In this document: positions 1 to 10,559 of the stretch, piece by piece | How positions within the stretch are numbered: position 1 is the stretch's first letter | Layout: each line of letters starts with the position of its first letter | Assembly (NCBI GenBank): GCA_023614405.1 | Contig: CM042688.1 | Location: forward strand, 440,314,028 to 440,378,027 | Direction: 5' to 3' | DNA: 64,000 nucleotides | Origin: Avena insularis | Taxonomy: Eukaryota; Streptophyta; Magnoliopsida; Poales; Poaceae | Notes under the pieces: generated by a model | The model's input: only the letters and a program-made list of their open reading frames with translations | Database searches by the model: none | Told to the model about the DNA's origin: nothing | Translations under genes and position numbers: made by a program

Positions 1-1079
1 GTCTCCCTCTTCGTCTATATGATGCCTTCTGACCTAAAAACTCAGGGGGTTTGACGTTTTTCCAGAAGAGTTCCGCTTCGCCGCCACCACTAGATTCCAC
101 GATTCAGAACTGGAAACTCCATTCTGGCACCCTGCCAGGACAGGGAATTGGAGGAGATCATCGCCATCATCATCACCATAGCTTCTCCATCGACCATCCA
201 TGTTTCCCCCATCTATGAGTGAGTAATCCCCCTCTATAGGCTAGGGGGATGGTAGGGATTCGATGATATCGTTCATGTAATGGCATCGGATTGTTAGGGC
301 ATGGTGCCTAGTATCTACTATTAGTGCTTTTTGACTTTGTTGCAACTTGTTATGCTTAATGCTTGTCACTAGGGCCCGAGTGCCATGATTTCAGATCTGA
401 ACATGTTATTGATTCATTATGATAGTATTGTTTATGGTCTTACCTGCAAGTTGTATACACACGTTGTTGTCCGGAACCAAAGGCCCCGAAGTGACAGAAA
501 TCGGGATAACTGGAGGGAATGGCTTTGATGTGAGGATCACATGTGTTCAAAGAGTGTTAATGCTTTGCTCCGATGCTCTATTAAAAGGAGCACCTTAGTT
601 GCCAGTAGTTCCCTTGTGGCCCCGCTGCAAACGGGCTGGCAGGACAAAAGATGTTGTCCAAGTTCTCATTGCGAGCACATATGACTATATATGGAACACA
701 TGCCTATGATTATCTAGTACTTGGATGCTTTATCTTATTTATCTACAATTGCCCTATGTTCTGATTGCTATGTGAATTGTCCTGTCCATGCAACGCCCGA
801 CCATCCATCCCTATGCCTACCGCACTCGAATCCTACTGTTTACTGCTATTGTTACTACTGTCTTTACTTTACTACTGCTATTACTTTACTATTGCTACTA
901 CAAAACTATTGCTATTAATAAACTGCTGTGAGCAAGATTGTTTCTAGGTGCAGCTGAATTGACAACTCAGTTGTTAAGGCTTATAAATATTCTTTGGCTC
1001 CCCTTGTGTCGAATCAATAAATTGGGTTTGACTTCCCTCGAAAATATTACGATACACCCCCTATACTTGTGGGTCATCA
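1..1079 (+). mobile_element. 3' part of a Sabrina/WHAM-like gypsy LTR
   Basis: No long ORF. The segment ends in the LTR terminus GGGTCATCA at 1071-1079, preceded by CCCCTATACTTGT. The same end, reverse-complemented, forms the left end of the solo LTR at 29232-30749, so the two belong to related families. A G-rich promoter-proximal stretch lies at 60-160 and a TAC/TGC-rich low-complexity stretch at about 836-912. The 5' part of the LTR lies outside the window. The family name is from memory; gypsy assignment is likely but not proven by coding sequence here. Confidence 0.7.
836..912. repeat. Low-complexity TAC/TGC-rich tract within LTR
   Basis: Pyrimidine-biased imperfect trinucleotide repeat (tact/tgct/ttac units) inside the LTR fragment. 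Short ORFs over it are low-complexity (Leu/Tyr/Cys-rich) and are not believed to be genes. Confidence 0.6.
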
Positions 1080-1484
1080 GGGCCAATCCTCCTTTCCTAG
1101 TCGCTGAAGTTTGAGTTCTCATGCCCACAATTTCAGTGTTGCAAAAGTCCATTTGAAAACATAATCGATGATCAAATAATAACTTTATGTGACAACTCAT
1201 TTGCGCCGCCAATGAGTCCAATGAGTTGTCACATAAATTTATTACTTGATTATTTTTGATTAAGTTTTTATTTTTAATTTACTAGATAATAAATCAATAA
1301 TAATTTTTTTTGATAATTAATTTAATACATTAGATAATAAAACAATAATAAGATTTCAACATGTTTCATATATAACACATATATGATCAACTTGCACACA
1401 TGACGTTGATTCATATATATAACACAAAATTATGCTAAGTCGTTCAACATAAAAAAGTTAGGCTTACGAGTCGTTCAACATAAA
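1080..1484. other. AT-rich spacer, no gene
   Basis: About 400 bp of AT-rich sequence between the LTR end and the GC-rich tandem repeat. It contains an 82-bp imperfect hairpin at 1170-1251 and a run of ATAT/TATA motifs around 1365-1430. The short ORF over 967-1221 crosses the LTR boundary and is not supported. Confidence 0.6.
1170..1251. repeat. Inverted repeat, 31-bp arms
   Basis: Left arm 1170-1200 and right arm 1221-1251 are reverse complements at 28 of 31 positions, with the core TTATGTGACAACTCAT intact in both. The 20-bp loop is GC-rich. It could be a MITE remnant or a hairpin from a small inverted duplication. No flanking target duplication was recognised. Confidence 0.7.
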
Positions 1485-2271
1485 ATGCATGGCACAGTCG
1501 ACGGGGGGCGCGGGAGCGATGACACCATCAGATTGGGCGAGGTGTTGCCGCGCAAGAGACGCGGACACCCACGATGGCCCATGGAGACATGTTCGTCCAT
1601 AGTCAGCGACCATAATGCATACGGGGATGGCGACACGGGAGTTACTGGCCTCACCGTCATGAGCCATGCCTTGGCCAAATGCGAGCGGGTTCGTGACACC
1701 CTCGGAGCGGACGAGGCATTGCCGCGCAAGTGACGTAGGCACCGGCGACGGCGCGCGGAGACATCCTTGACCGTAGTCAGGAATGGCAGTTGGTACCTGA
1801 GCAGTAATGCGGGAGATCCCAACCACACCATGATGGGACATTTCTCGGCCAAATGCGGGAGGGTCTGAGATACCATTGGAGGGACTAATGAGTTGCCGCG
1901 TATCACACGCGGTCATCTGCGATGACACCCGAATATGTGCTTGTCCATAGCCGGGAATGGTTGTGTACACGGGAGCGGCGACGCGGGAGCTCCTGGCCTC
2001 GCCGTCATGGGACGTTTATCACCCAAGCCAGGATGGGGTGGATATATGGTCGGCATGGCCAAAGAGTTGTGGCACGTCACACACGGGCTCCTGCTGTGGT
2101 GCATAGAACATAGGCACAACAACAAGCACAAGAGCGGCAGCGGCGGTACGGGAGCTCCCGACCTCGCTGTCCTGCGCTGTTGGTCGCCCAATCTAGGACG
2201 AGGCCGACATCCCATGGGCATGGCCAAGGCGATGATGCACGTCCCACACGGGCTCTCGCTGTGGCGTGCAG
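1485..2271. repeat. Degenerate tandem repeat, about 174-bp period
   Basis: The core gcgggagctcctggcctcg-like segment recurs near 1628, 1803, 1977 and 2143, spaced about 175, 174 and 166 bp. A second recurrent segment (gttgccgcgcaag or gtcacacacggg) and a third (gtccatagtcag or gtccatagccgg) recur at the same spacing. Because 174 is 58 codons, several reading frames stay open and show peptide periodicity, for example the minus strand of 1464-1970. I see no start context or recognisable domain, so I do not call a gene. The repeat resumes beyond the Tat element at 14406. Confidence 0.75.
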
Positions 2272-2779
2272 TGTCATCGGATTGAAGACAAGTATGCCAC
2301 GAGGGGGTCCTTGGGGCGTGGAAAGATGTGGGGTGTGAAACATACGATTGTCAGGATGGTGAGCACACAAACTTGCCCAGGTTCGAATCCACCTGCGGTG
2401 GACGGGTCCTACTCTGTTTAGTAATCTAGTAATACACAGAGCCAGAAGTACAGATTACAAGAGAGGTTTCGCTTGTGCGAGTTGAGGTTGATTGTCTAGT
2501 GCCCTAAAGGCTGATCTCGAGGACGACTTATATAGTCATCCGGTCCTAGGGTTACAGAAGAGTCTTATCTGGCTACGATACAGAGTTGGTTACATAGTAA
2601 ATCTTGGACTACAAGTATTCCTACATGCCCAAGTCGGTAAGTCTTTTGGGCCTTCACGTAGCCGAATGAGATTCCAACTTCTCTCCCTAACTCGGCCGCC
2701 TGTGAAGCATAGATCTAACCCCAAGTGGGCCACCCTGGTCAACGAGTCACAATGGGTATAAGCGGAAAGTATATCCCCA
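2272..2779 (-). repeat. 3' LTR of element 1
   Basis: Near copy of 13896-14405. It begins TGTCATCGG on the plus strand and ends at ATATCCCCA, so in element orientation it starts TGGGGATAT and ends CCGATGACA. A TATA-like box (plus strand TTATATA at 2528-2534) reads TATATAA on the element strand. Confidence 0.85.
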
Positions 2780-3337
2780 ACGGTAGCGCCCGGAAGCCTC
2801 CAAGATCCAAAGTCGGATTTTATCATCTAGCTTGATTCTTCTTTGGATGTAGAATCTTGAAGGGTTCCTAAAACTCGAAAATAAAACTAGACCTGAGTCT
2901 CAAAAATAAGTCGGACCTTTTAATATCTCATCATCATTTCCCTACTCTATTTCAAACTGAGACAGAACTTGGTTGGTGAGGTAACCTAATAACTTTTCTG
3001 GCCTTGTCTTGTCACTGACAAATATTCTGTCAGTGTGACCGTTGGTGGGTCTACATCATGCGGAACCAAGGCATCGTTTCAATGCGTGTGCAAAAATCGA
3101 GGCGGCGTATCCTTCATGGGAAAGTTACCCTGCCTGTTCCATGATACGTGGCATTAATATCGCGTTTTCACACTAAGCTTGGTGCAAATGGGTTCTTAAG
3201 GGGTAAAATCTCCTCGTTTCTCTCCACCTATGCCCTCATTCTTCCTTCTCCCCAAGAAAAATTCCGTCCTCCTCATCTCCCGTTGTCTCCGCCGCCCACC
3301 TCTCTAGCCGCCCATCTAAGGTTACTCCTCCGATGAG
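2780..3337 (+). other. Spacer upstream of antisense gene, element 1
   Basis: Lies between the 3' LTR and the first plausible ATG of the antisense gene. It is noncoding. The last part (about 3215-3330) is strongly C/T-rich on the plus strand, as expected of a plant 5' untranslated leader. I could not identify a convincing TATA box in this copy. Confidence 0.5.
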
Positions 3338-6163
3338 ATGGCTAATGCATCAAGCTCCGGTAGCGCATCATCAACGGCGGAGGCGGAGGATAAGCGATAC
3401 TACGGGATTAAATCACGTGCGTACTGGATGATGAAAAACTAAAGGCCATGGAGGAGGAGGAGGGTCTTCTCTGCGCCGACGAGTGGCGTAGTGGCTATGA
3501 CGAGCCTCTTCCTGCTCCCCATGACGACAAGCAGGTTCACTTCGGGACCCATCTAGATCGTGGGATGAGCTTTCCGCTGACAATGTTCTTTTCCGAGGTA
3601 ATTTCTTACTATGGTGTTCAACTCCATAATCTCCCCCCCAAATTATGTTCTTGAACTTAGCGCTCATGTCTCTCTTTTTGAGGGATATCTCGGAATCAAA
3701 CCGAGTCTTCTTTTGTTCCGGTACTACTTTGGTACTCGGAAAAATTCTATCACTACCGGTGTTCCCTACAATACTGGAACTCTTAGCCTAGTCCTTAGGA
3801 GAGACTGAGTCTACCACAAGGTCATAGCTAGTGAGTCAGTGAAGATGGCCAACCACTTTCTTCTATCATAAAGATAAGCTGGCTCCCGACACGCAGGAAA
3901 GCTTGTCGGTTTTTGTTGACGGCGTCGCCGCCCACCAAGAGTCTTGGGATGCGGAGGTGCTGACTCTGACTAAAGATTTTATCTACGCCAAAATGCGGAT
4001 TGAGTTTTTGATGAAGCACAAAGGATTGAAGGGATCCGACTTAGTCTATTGCTAGCTAACATGTCAGATTCAACCTCTACTACATCATGTAGACCGGTTG
4101 ATGCACATGGTAACCATTGACAAGAAGGATATCTTGAGAGTTAGCCAGACATCAATTCCCTCCAAGGATTATGATTCCCGAGTCAAATGGCTAATCAAGG
4201 AGCGAGTAAGTTCTTTCCACTAGATCTCGTATTTTTGTTTGTATTCTTTTTGGGTCATAACGATTATAATTTGTTATTGTCCAGACATAAGACATTGATC
4301 AAAGGAACAGGAAAGCTAGGGAAGACTCTGCGCCAGCAGAAGTTAACCTTGGCTTCACCCGCTGCTGCATATCCGACTTCCAACCCAAATCCCGTTAGTG
4401 GTGGAGGATATTCCGTCTCCACGCGCCGAGAATGTTGAGGCTCAATCTGAAGAGCTAGTGATCCAAGGTTCACAAATTGACATCACCATGGGTGACCCGG
4501 GAACTGATAAGGGTGAACCCTATAAGGGTAATGATCCCTCAGATAAAATCTTCTCCGACAATCCTCTGATGATCCCTGGTGGCCTCACCAAAAAAGTGCA
4601 GAAGAACTTCAGAAGCTTTCCCTGAACTGCCTAGAGACCAGGACCATAACTACCGAGGAAGAGGCTCAGGAAGCTGATGATGTGAAACTCACTGATCTGC
4701 TAGATCAAGTTCATCTCCGTGACGAGAAACTAAAGGCTGGTGTAGTTCTGCCTCCACCTATCATCCCTTTAACTCTGGCTAAGAAGGTTTCTGCTGAGAT
4801 CAACATTAGCCTCAACAAATTATAACATGATCATTTTGTAAGCCATTTTTGACTCCTTTTACTGTATTTATGTCATATCCTCTATCCCCCAAGCATGAAG
4901 TTGGATAAAACTAGAAGTCCGAATTTATTTTTTATAGGATGCCAAAAACGAAGTAGTGTACCCCCAAGGCTCGTGCTGAAATTTAACTTAGTTAAAATAG
5001 TAGCCCGAGTCTTAGTAGCATTCAGACTCTGGTTACCATTCTGACTTAATGAAATTTAATGTTAACAACGGAGAGTGTTCAAGTCTCTCCAACTTGAAAA
5101 TGCTCAGCTTAAGGTTGAGAAGGATGATGTTGAAAATAAGTTTTCTGACTTCCTCTTCTCGGAATTTTATGTTTTAGCCGAATTGTAAATTCGACTAATG
5201 TTTGTCCTTATTACACCAGGCTTGCTGAATCAATCTTGCAAACTTGTGTAGCAAGATGAAAACTTCAAAGCCTTAGAGTCCGAGAATGCCAACTTGAGCG
5301 AGCAACTTAAAAAGTTGATGTAGGACTATGAACACAGTGTCAACATTATCCTTGAATCCAGCAACATGGCCACCGAAGAATGCGACCAAACTATTGCTCG
5401 CCAAGATAAGGAAATCTCGGATTTGAAAGCTGAGATGGATAGGTAGAAGGATACCACTTAGACCCTACAGGACAAACTCCGGAGTCTGCGTGAGGAAAAT
5501 ATCAAAGTAGATGAAGCTATCTTTGGTACGTTCGCTGCCATTCCATCTCCTATTTAGTTTTTTCGACTATATCTGTCAAATCTTATGAATACTGCTCCCT
5601 TTTTAGATCCTCTCAACCTCGAGGATTCGGCTTCATTTGAATCACACACCAGCCGACTTGTCGCATTTGGAGATTTACTTCATGATTTCCACCAATCTCT
5701 TGAAGATATTGGTGAGACCGTTAATCTCTCCGACTTAGACAAGTTATCTACCTTTGAACCGCGTGATAAAGCGAAGGATATCCCTCAGCTGGTTGAGGAT
5801 TGGAAAATGTCTTACACCTGCACAGTGTTGTAGAATGCCCTTACCATGGTAATAATCCACCGTGACAACATGGAAATTTGGCAAGTTACCAAGGGTTATT
5901 CGACTGTCGATGAAGATGGCAATTCAGAATGTTGGTGAGATATGGAATTCTTGTGCCGAGTAACCTTGTAGCGTGGCCGATGTGACCAACTACGAGAAGC
6001 CATTTTTTCAACCTGTCGAAGTGCCCGAAGCCCCACAGTCAAAGGTGATGAAATTCCCGACGACGATGAAGAGACTGAATCCAACGTCCTCGTCTTAGAG
6101 AAAGATCAGGGTGTCTTGGGTGGTGGCACTGGCAGGCCAGCAAATCCTTCACCTGCAACATAA
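3338..6163 (+). pseudogene. Antisense gene of Tat element (gypsy-type transposon domain), broken
   Basis: Opposite strand to gag-pol. Readable pieces are an N-terminal start at 3338 (stop at 3440), then 3448-3654 with HFGTHLDRGMSFPL and FFSEVISYYGVQLHNLP, then after a frameshift LFEGYLGIKPSLLLFRYYF at about 3675-3735. These resemble the domain known as putative gypsy-type transposon (Pfam Transposase_28, from memory) and resemble the antisense gene of element 2 (52978-50961, minus). Further pieces are a charged coiled-coil-like region at about 5080-5520 and an acidic C terminus ending at 6163. Plausible introns with GT/AG ends are 4206-4284, 4838-4937 and 5526-5606. Several stops and frameshifts make it nonfunctional. 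Its role in the element is unknown. Confidence 0.75.
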
Positions 6164-6769
6164 TATTTGCAAGAAAAAACTTTGCATTATTCTGAAGCAA
6201 GGTTGATGTAATAGTTAAACTATTTATTTTGTGGTGCTGTTGTGTAAGAACTGATGCTTTACTCTGAGCACTTATGTTTTTGTGCTTGATTGAAAATTAC
6301 TTAATTACTTTTTGTTTATACTCATTGTTTATCTGGATTTCTCCCTCGTCCATTTCATGAGTCAATAAACCTTTAGCATGGAAACTTTTCCGAGCAACGG
6401 AGCTCAGTTGCTAAACCAGTTTAAACCCGGAAACAAAGCCGACCTCTAGTACCAACAATTCACTACTCGAAAAATACCCACGTCCAGCAATCAGATAAAA
6501 ACCAAAGTATAAATAGAAAATAAGACTTACACCCAAAGGTAGCTTTCTATTTAGAATCGTAAATGTAACCAGAACAAACATGAGCATAAAGTACATTCAA
6601 GTATCCTGGGATTTTTGAGTTATGACATGGTCATTCGGAAATATGATGGTACTTTAAAACTTCTCAGAAAAACATTGAGGGAACCAATACTTTATTTCAC
6701 TTAGAACATTTACATTGGTATTATTACAAATAAAGAAAATTTAAGAATAAATGGGACATAGCTAAGCAA
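6164..6769. other. Noncoding gap between antisense gene and pol
   Basis: About 600 bp, AT-rich, without a supported ORF. It is where the sense pol transcript and the antisense gene would converge. The small ORF at 6411-6596 (minus) is hydrophobic but isolated and I do not support it. Confidence 0.45.
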
Positions 6770-7960
6770 TATTCCATGGACGGTCTAATTCATCCAGATT
6801 TGTACTGCCTCCAGCTCTCTTTCTCTTCCTAGTATCATGTCTTTCTTTGTCTAGCCTCATGTCCATTAGATATTATGAACCATTATGAAATACTCTAATA
6901 ACCATAAAGGGTCCTTCCTATATTGGGGAAAGTTTGTGATTTCTTTGTTGCACTAGCTGGAGAACAAGATCGCCTTTTTTAAAAGACCGATTTTTGACTC
7001 TCTGACTATGATACTTGCGTAACTTCTGCTGATAGGCTGTAGATCTCTGCTCAGCAATGACGCGAACTTCTTCGAGTATATCAAGGTCATCTTGTCAAGA
7101 AACTTCGACATCTTCTTCTACGTACAGAGCGATTCGGGGAGAAAGATGGATAAGATCACTCAGAAGAACTGCCTCTGCGTTGTAGACCAAGAAGAAAGGT
7201 GTATATCCGATTGACTTTTTAGTAGTAGTTCATAAACTCCATACAACATACGGAAATTCATCTGCCCAAGCCCCCATAGCACGATGAAGTGGTGCTTCGA
7301 GTCTAGGATGGAGGCCTTGAAGAATTAAACCACTTTCCCTTTCTACTTGTCCATTGGCTTATGGATGTGCGACTGATGCAATATCAAGTCGTATCCCCTG
7401 ATCTTCACAAAACTCGGCAAGTTCTCCCATTGAAAAGTTGCTCCCGTTGTAATAATACTGTGCGAATAGCCAAATCGTATTATGACATCCTTGATGAATC
7501 TTTTAGCTGTAGCTCCATCCCAACTTGTGATGGGTTTAGCCTTAATCCATTTTGTAAATTTATCCACCATCACAAGTAGGTGAGTAAATCTACTTGTATC
7601 CCGTTTGAACGATCCTACCATGTCAAGCTCCTAGACCGCAAAGGGCCATGTAATCGGAATTGTTCGCAACTGATCAGCAAGAACATGGCCTTGTTTGGCG
7701 TATTTTTGGCAGCCTTTGTACATCTTGAGCAGCCTCTCGGCATCTACTTTAGCTGTAAGCTAGAAAAATCCGTGTTGGAAAGCTTTTATCACTAAAGATT
7801 TAGCTATGGCGTGATGTCCACATTCGCCTTCATGGATTTCCCTTAGGATTTCCACTCCTTCTTCCAGAGAAACACATCACTGAAAAACCCCACATACACT
7901 CCTCTTATAGAGCTTACCATTTATTATTGTGTAGGATTTTGCTCGCTGGATGACCTGTCG
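6770..7960 (-). pseudogene. Integrase remnant, Tat element 1
   Basis: The C-terminal part at 6770-7200 contains KNRSFKKGDLVL and a degraded SH3-like segment (EGPFMVIRV) typical of gypsy integrase C termini. The core is visible at 7343-7621 as FTHLLVMVDKFTKWIKAKP (first catalytic Asp context) and DVIIRFGYSHSIIT. Integrase would insert element cDNA into host DNA in the nucleus. The second catalytic motif is degraded (TTGATFQWENL in place of the usual SDNGTQF type), and frameshifts and stops separate the pieces. It directly follows the RNase H region on the same strand. Confidence 0.8.
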
Positions 7961-7962
7961 GC

Positions 7963-8517
7963 TCAAAACTTCATCTTCGGGTAATTTCCTTCTACCAAGA
8001 ATTTGAGGTAGAGTTTTGTCCAGCTGGGTATTACAGCCACAAATCCTATAGTCGGTGAGTCGGATTTGGCCGGGTACTCCTCATCAACTCCTATGATAGA
8101 GGGAACTTCAAGGTGCTCTAGAAAAGCGCCATCCAGGACCTTTTTCCGTGCAGAGCCTATTCTTGATAGTGCATCTGCTTCCTCATTTTCTGTTCTGAGA
8201 ATGTGTTGAACTTCAAACACTTCGAACAATTTTGCTAGTTCATCCACGATAGAACGATATTCTGTCATGTGCTTATTTGCCCTATAGTGATCAGATACTT
8301 GATGCACAACTAAATCTGAGTCTTTGTAGCACATGAGTCGGCAAATGCTGATGTCTTTTGCAATTCGAATTGCATGTAGCAGGGCTGCATATTCGGCTAT
8401 ATTATTGGTCGATGTGAAGTAAATCTGCAACACATAGAATAATTTGTCTCCTTGGGGTGATTTGAGTACCACGCCAGCCGCCGAGCCCCCGAGCACTTTC
8501 GACCAATCAAAGTGCAA
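7963..8517 (-). pseudogene. Additional RNase H domain, Tat element 1
   Basis: 184-residue open stretch. HFDWSKVLGGSAAGVVL (the usual FDGS has become FDWS), NNIAEYAALLHAIRIAK, DSDLVVHQVSD and NEEADALSRIGSA mark the archaeal-type extra RNase H that characterises Tat-lineage elements. It would degrade RNA in RNA-DNA hybrids during reverse transcription. It follows the classical RT-RNase H connection at 8668-8943 (SKQWYPHYQKLAYGVFFASRKIRHYF). The lineage assignment rests strongly on this domain. It is still the longest intact stretch of this pol. Confidence 0.82.
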
Positions 8518-8559
8518 GGTCTAGTATTCCGACTCTAGGACATTCATATTTTATGTCAT

Positions 8560-9800
8560 CTTTGTTCAATCAATGACAAAATTGGCAAGTATTTGGAACT
8601 TGATCATTGTACGCGGTTTATACTCAATGTCAAAAGCTGCTAGCTCAATTCCCCGCTTAGCAACGCGTCATGTGGCATCGCTGTTGTTGGTTATGTCTCT
8701 TATGAGATCTGTGCTCAGCACGGTAATCTTGTGCTCTTGAAAATAGTGTCGTATCTTTCTGGATGCAAAGAACACACCATAGGCTAACTTTTGGTAATGA
8801 GGATACCATTGTTTTGATTCTATCAGGACCTCGCTGAGGTAGTAAGTCAGATGCTGGACCAACTGTTCCTGCTTTTCCTCCGGATGTTCCACCATCGTTA
8901 CGACACTGACTACTCTTTTTATCACAACAATGGAGAGCAACATGGGTTCCTGAGGTTCAGGTGCTACAAGGATAGAGGTGGGTGAGAGTACTGCTTTCAG
9001 GTCCTAGAGTGCAGCTTTAGCTTCATTGGTCCAGACGAATTTCTTTGTCTTATTCAAGAGTTTGTATAATGGTGCGGCTCTTTCACCGAGTCGGCTAACG
9101 AATCGACTGACCGCAGCGATGCAGCCAATGAGCCTTGTACATCCTTCACGCGAGTTGGCCTGGTGATGTTGAGTATAGCCTTTATCTTGTTCTGGTTCAC
9201 CTCTATGCCTCTCTGAGACACGATGAAACCTAACAATTTTCCGGCTAGAATTCCGAAGAAGCACTTCTTCGGGTTAAGCATTATATTGTATTTTTGCAGG
9301 TCTTGGAGGCAACATTGCATAGTGCGCTAGTACGTAGCTCCTACGGTTTTGAGCCTGAAAGGCATCATTACATATCATAAGGTTCCGAAAGGAGTGATGA
9401 ACGAAGTCTTTAACTTTTGTGTCTCCTTCATGCATATTTGGTGATAAACGAAATACACGTCGAGAAATCATAGGAGTTCCGAGCCTACTATCGAGTCGAT
9501 GACTTGGTCGATTCGAGGCAGAGCAAACAAATCTTTGGGAAAATCCATGTTCAAGGCAGTATAATTGACACACATTCTTAAATCAGTGGTGTCCTTTTTA
9601 GGGACCATTATAGGATTTGCCGACCACTTAGTGTGGATGACCTCTTCGTAAATCCAACTAATTCTAACCGGGTTAACTCCTTAGCTATAGCTTTGCGCTT
9701 TTCATCGCCAAAATGCCATAAGGACTATTTGATAGGTTTAACATGAGGATAAACATTTAAAGAGTCCTAAGCGAATTCCCTAGGTACTCCAGTCCTGTCA
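8560..9800 (-). pseudogene. Reverse transcriptase remnant, Tat element 1
   Basis: In translation of the minus strand, the RT fingers/palm start near 9640 (FPKDLFALPRIDQVIDS). The later conserved piece at 9240-9320 (QKYNIMLNPKKCFFGI, KLLGFIVSQRGIEVN) follows almost immediately after the helix that should precede the catalytic YxDD box. So a stretch of roughly 40 residues containing YxDD is missing near 9300-9325. The thumb/connection follows at 9004-9130 (SRFVSRLGERAAPLYKLLNKTKKFVWTNEAKAAL). Several stops and frameshifts. The enzyme is certainly inactive. Confidence 0.8.
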
Positions 9801-9859
9801 GAAGGTTTCCATGTGAAGATATATTTATTAGCTTTGAGGAACTCGACACACGCGCTTTC

Positions 9860-10490
9860 TTATGTGCGGTCCAAGCCTATGCCTATCTGTGTCACCTTGG
9901 AGGGGTCGTCGTCCTTCAGCGGTGTTGTCTTCATATCTTCCGATACCTTGAACTCCGGATTAGGCTTCAACACCTCATTCTTCATTGCGGGCATCTCGGA
10001 CGGGTCAATGTTCTTCTTGATCTCCTGGTACTCCTCGGTTTGCAGCATAGCTTCAGCAAAGGCGGCCACTCCGTCCTTGCATTCTCGTGCTTTCTTCGGG
10101 TTTCCCTGGACCGTGATCACGCTATTGGGACCTAGAAGTTTCATCATATTGTAGATGCAGCAGGGGTGAGCCATAAATTGCTAGTATGTCGGACGCCCGA
10201 AGATAGCATGGTATGTGCTCTTGAATGACACCACTTCAAAAGATTGTGGTCCAGTTCGATAATTATCTAGTGTTCCAAAAGTAACGTCTAGAGTAATTTC
10301 TCCCACAGAGTTTGCTTGTCTTTCGGGACAACTCCATGAAAAATCATGCTGCTGTAATTCAGCTGTGTTTCAGATATCTTCATATGCTGCAACGTTTCGA
10401 TGTATAGGATGTTGATGCTACTGCCACCGTCCATGAGAGTCTTGGAGAAATCATAGCCGTCGATTAGTGTATTGACGACTAGAGCGTGCT
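9860..10490 (-). pseudogene. Aspartic protease region, Tat element 1
   Basis: The active-site motif TLMDGGSSINILYIETLQHM lies at about 10385-10460 on the minus strand, with catalytic Asp retained. Downstream at 9860-10174 is the conserved segment CIYNMMKLLGPNSVITVQG followed by ECKDGVAAFAEAML, which matches the same part of element 2 (near 22830-22960). The protease would process the Gag-Pol polyprotein. Stops interrupt the region between the two pieces. Confidence 0.78.
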
Positions 10491-10559
10491 TTCTCGCCTA
10501 TGTGGTTTAGGCGGATGGTCGCGTCAGTCAAAGGTAATTGTTATTTCCAAATAGTCTAG

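Noticed and set aside
1464..1970. 168-codon minus-strand open frame with peptide repeats
   Set aside because: It arises from the 174-bp tandem repeat, whose period is a multiple of three; overlapping frames on both strands are equally open and no domain is recognisable.
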